DNA from: Aureimonas altamirensis
GTDB taxonomy: Bacteria > Pseudomonadota > Alphaproteobacteria > Rhizobiales > Rhizobiaceae
Length of the DNA: 64,000 nt
NCBI RefSeq assembly: GCF_001463885.1
Contig: NZ_BBWQ01000002.1
Coordinates: forward strand, 1-64,000
Direction of reading: 5' to 3'
Part shown: positions 61,769-64,000 of the stretch, in pieces
Numbering within the stretch: position 1 is the stretch's first letter
How the letters are laid out: each line of letters begins with the position of its first letter
Position numbers and translations under genes: made by a program
The notes under the pieces: model-generated
The model's input: only the letters and a program-made list of their open reading frames with translations
Databases searched by the model: none
What the model was told of the DNA's origin: nothing

Positions 61769-62739
61769 AGGACGGAGCGACACTGCTGTTTCCCGCGATC
61801 GAGCCATACCGGCAGGGGCGGCTGGATGTCGGCGGCGGCCACCAGCTTTACTGGGAGCTTTGCGGAAACCCGGACGGCATACCGGTGGTTTTCCTGCATG
61901 GCGGGCCGGGCAGCGGGTGCGGCCCCGTGCATCGCAGGCTCTTCGATCCCGGCCGCTACCGTATCCTGCTGTTCGACCAGCGGGGCTGTGGCCGCTCGAC
62001 ACCGCTGGGCCGGCTGGAAGACAACACCACGCACGATCTTGTCGCCGACATCGAGCGGCTGCGCCTGCTGACGGGCGCGGAGCGCTGGCTCGTCTTCGGC
62101 GGCTCGTGGGGCGCGACGCTTGCCCTGGCCTATGCGCAGGCGCATCCGCAGAATGTGTCGGGCCTGATCCTGCGCGGCGTGTTCACCGGCCGTCGCAGCG
62201 AGCTGGACTGGTTCTACCGCGAAGGCGCAAGCCGGCTCTTCCCCGACGCCTGGGAACGCTTCGTGGCGCCGCTGGATATGGAAGAGCGCGACGACCCCAT
62301 CGAGGCCTATCGCCGCCTGCTGACATCCGACGATCGCACCGTGCGTGCGCGGGCCGCCCGTAGCTGGACGGATTGGGAAGCCAGAACCGTTTCCATGCGC
62401 TCCATGCCGCAGCCTTCGAGCCTCGACGGTCAGGCGGGCGAGGCAACCATCGCCTTCGCCCGGATCGAGAACCACTTCTTCGTCCACCGACTGTGGCTGG
62501 AAGAGGGGCAGCTCATTGCCAATGCCGGGGCCCTTGCCGACATACCCGGCACGATCGTGCAGGGCCGTTACGATGTGGTGACGCCGCCGGTGACGGCATG
62601 GGATCTGCACAAGGCCTGGCCGCGATCCATATTGCGGATCGTGGAGGATGCCGGTCATGCCTTCTCCGAACCCGGCACGCTGTCGAGCCTGGTCGAGGCG
62701 ACGAACACTTTTGCCGCCGGGCAGGGGGAGCAGGGATGA
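61765..62739 (+). CDS. pip: Prolyl aminopeptidase
   Basis: 324 residues. Alpha/beta hydrolase with oxyanion [16 protein letters not shown], nucleophile Ser in [10 protein letters not shown], and C-terminal Asp/His ([15 protein letters not shown]). Removes N-terminal proline. ATG 61765 overlaps the cysS stop (ATGA). Confidence 0.92.
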   Translation: MKDGATLLFPAIEPYRQGRLDVGGGHQLYWELCGNPDGIPVVFLHGGPGSGCGPVHRRLFDPGRYRILLFDQRGCGRSTPLGRLEDNTTHDLVADIERLRLLTGAERWLVFGGSWGATLALAYAQAHPQNVSGLILRGVFTGRRSELDWFYREGASRLFPDAWERFVAPLDMEERDDPIEAYRRLLTSDDRTVRARAARSWTDWEARTVSMRSMPQPSSLDGQAGEATIAFARIENHFFVHRLWLEEGQLIANAGALADIPGTIVQGRYDVVTPPVTAWDLHKAWPRSILRIVEDAGHAFSEPGTLSSLVEATNTFAAGQGEQG

Positions 62740-63197
62740 CGCTGGACAACAGGCCGGTGATGAAGGGCGGGTGCCAATGCGGCGCGGTCCGTTTCACGCT
62801 GGAAGGCGCGCTTGGCGATGCGTCCATCTGCCATTGCCGCATGTGCCAGAAGGCATTCGGCAATCTTTTCGCGCCTCTTGTTTCCGTCGGGTCGGCGCGC
62901 CTGCAATGGACCAAGGCCGGACCCACCCGCTTCCAGTCGTCCAGCCACGTCATGCGTGGCTTCTGCCCGAATTGCGGAACACCGCTGACCTACGAGGCGC
63001 CGGACGGTGTCGCCCTTGCCATCGGCGCCTTCGACGACCCGTCGGCGCTGCGGCCCGTGGTTCAGTACGGCACGGAAGGAAAGCTGCCCTATACGGACGA
63101 CCTGCCGAAGCTTCCCGGCCGCCCGACGGCCGACGATCATGACAGCCTTGGCTGGCTGGCGGAGTTGAGGTCCTTCCAGCATCCCGATCACGACTGA
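62736..63197 (+). CDS. GFA-family zinc protein
   Basis: 153 residues. GFA zinc pattern GGCQCGAVRF, CHCRMCQKAFG and CPNCGTPL. Family includes glutathione-dependent formaldehyde-activating enzymes, but most members are uncharacterised. Overlaps pip by ATGA. Confidence 0.88.
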   Translation: MTLDNRPVMKGGCQCGAVRFTLEGALGDASICHCRMCQKAFGNLFAPLVSVGSARLQWTKAGPTRFQSSSHVMRGFCPNCGTPLTYEAPDGVALAIGAFDDPSALRPVVQYGTEGKLPYTDDLPKLPGRPTADDHDSLGWLAELRSFQHPDHD

Positions 63198-63311
63198 CAG
63201 CGGGCTTTATCCATCATCGGGCCTGATCGCAGCCATGACGAGAATGCTTGATGGCGCGCCCGGCATAAGTGGTAGAGCTGCCATCCTGAACGATAGGAAG
63301 GCGGCAGCCCG

Positions 63312-64000
63312 ATGGAACAGAGAAGCCCGGCTCCGAAAGTGGTGGAGGCGGAATCAAGTCGTGGATACGCTGCCGCGATCAGTGCCTATCTGATCTGGGG
63401 CCTGGTGGTTCCGCTCTACTTCAAATCCCTCTCGCATGTTCCGACTGCCGAGATCGTCGCCCATCGCATCGCATGGGCGGTCCCCTTCGTCGCGATCCTT
63501 TTGGCCTGGCGCGGGCGCCTTGCGGGCATGCGCGCGTTTCTGACGCCCACCTATCTTGGCCTTGCCGCGCTGACGGCATCCATCATCACGCTCAACTGGG
63601 GTACGTATGTCTATGCCGTCATCAATGGACAGGCGGTAGAGGCGGCACTCGGCTATTACATCAACCCGCTGGTCAGCATTCTGCTGGGGGCGGCATTTCT
63701 GGGAGAGCGCCCCACGCGCCTGCAATGCGTCGCTATCGCGCTTGCGGCGATCGGCGTGCTGGTGATGACGGTGATGGCCGGTGGCCTGCCCATCGTATCG
63801 CTGATCCTGGCCCTGTCCTTCGGCAGCTATGGCCTGCTGCGCAAGCTCATCCCCATCGGCGCGGCGGAGGGCTTCTTTCTGGAAGTGCTGATCCTGCTGT
63901 TGCCGGCGCTTGCCGTCTGCATCTGGCTGATCGCCCATGGCGAAGCACGCTTCGGCGCCAGCACCGGCGAAACGCTGCTGCTGATCGGCTCCGGCCCGAT
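63312..64000 (+). CDS. rarD: RarD-type EamA permease, truncated by the window edge
   Basis: About 229 residues visible from ATG 63312, cut by the window end. RarD features: AAISAYLIWGLVVPLYFKSL, EIVAHRIAWAVPFV, TLNWGTYVYAVINGQAVEAA, LGYYINPLVSILLG. Seven or more membrane helices visible. Substrate unknown; the 114 nt upstream show no clear terminator. Confidence 0.85.
   Translation, partial: MEQRSPAPKVVEAESSRGYAAAISAYLIWGLVVPLYFKSLSHVPTAEIVAHRIAWAVPFVAILLAWRGRLAGMRAFLTPTYLGLAALTASIITLNWGTYVYAVINGQAVEAALGYYINPLVSILLGAAFLGERPTRLQCVAIALAAIGVLVMTVMAGGLPIVSLILALSFGSYGLLRKLIPIGAAEGFFLEVLILLLPALAVCIWLIAHGEARFGASTGETLLLIGSGP

Overview
The window is about 64 kb of high-GC chromosome from an alphaproteobacterium of the order Hyphomicrobiales (Rhizobiales). 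The order rests on gene content and order: feuN-feuP-feuQ, ccmI-ccmE-ccmF-ccmH, degP, a two-component pair, glnE and a PleC-type kinase; slt/dapA-smpB; rpoZ-rel-pyrE-DUF2062-acpS-lepB-rnc-era-recO; and paired Omp2/RopA-type porins. An Aurantimonadaceae-like member is my guess only. Almost everything is chromosomal core. No tRNA, rRNA, CRISPR array, insertion sequence or integrase was seen.

Layout. (1) 1-2348: a small phage or gene-transfer-agent remnant with a frame-disrupted GH24 endolysin, a holin-like protein, a one-helix membrane protein, an unknown ORF preceded by an AT-rich patch, and a lone DUF3168 tail protein. (2) 2472-13294: envelope and redox block with FeuN/FeuP/FeuQ, a 17-kDa-antigen lipoprotein, the overlapping cytochrome c maturation operon ccmIEFH, a DegP protease and an OmpR-type two-component pair. 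(3) 13294-24842: glnE, convergent pleC, pepN, a DMT permease, an MFS permease and a family-4-like uracil-DNA glycosylase. (4) 24951-30520: ETF-ubiquinone oxidoreductase, AMP nucleosidase, a 54-residue membrane protein, DUF2147, a HisC-type aminotransferase and a gamma-carbonic anhydrase. (5) 30573-36912: DNA end-processing island with LigD (no Ku seen) divergent from an Mre11/Rad50-like nuclease-ATPase pair that lacks a zinc hook. (6) 36913-40491: two paralogous porins with a shared structured leader, several strong terminators, and a decayed duplicate of the 3' end of slt. (7) 40492-53548: slt, dapA, smpB, a family-5 UDG with a NYN/LabA protein, rpoZ, bifunctional rel, pyrE, DUF2062, acpS, lepB, rnc, era and recO. 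(8) 53502-64000: tyrosine phosphatase, HD hydrolase and YgfZ operon; dihydroorotase-like pyrC; four reverse-strand genes (two unknown, TIGR02301, Nudix); SRAP protein; a 63-residue protein; cysS; prolyl iminopeptidase; GFA; and a truncated rarD.

How they work together. FeuNPQ, the DegP/two-component block, PleC and the porins form an envelope and cell-cycle theme. ccmIEFH and ETF-QO serve the respiratory chain. glnE and rel couple nitrogen and stringent signals to growth. Two uracil-DNA glycosylases, LigD, the nuclease-ATPase pair, RecO, SRAP and Nudix give an unusually dense representation of genome maintenance. Most operons show ATGA or GTGA stop-start overlaps, which helped choose starts.

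No wholly new system is evident. The points most worth a second look are the tandem duplication at the 3' end of slt, the conserved leader hairpin and CtrA-box-like motif shared by the porins, the hookless nuclease-ATPase pair beside LigD, the endolysin frame change that falls exactly on a slippery heptamer, and the unknown small proteins.
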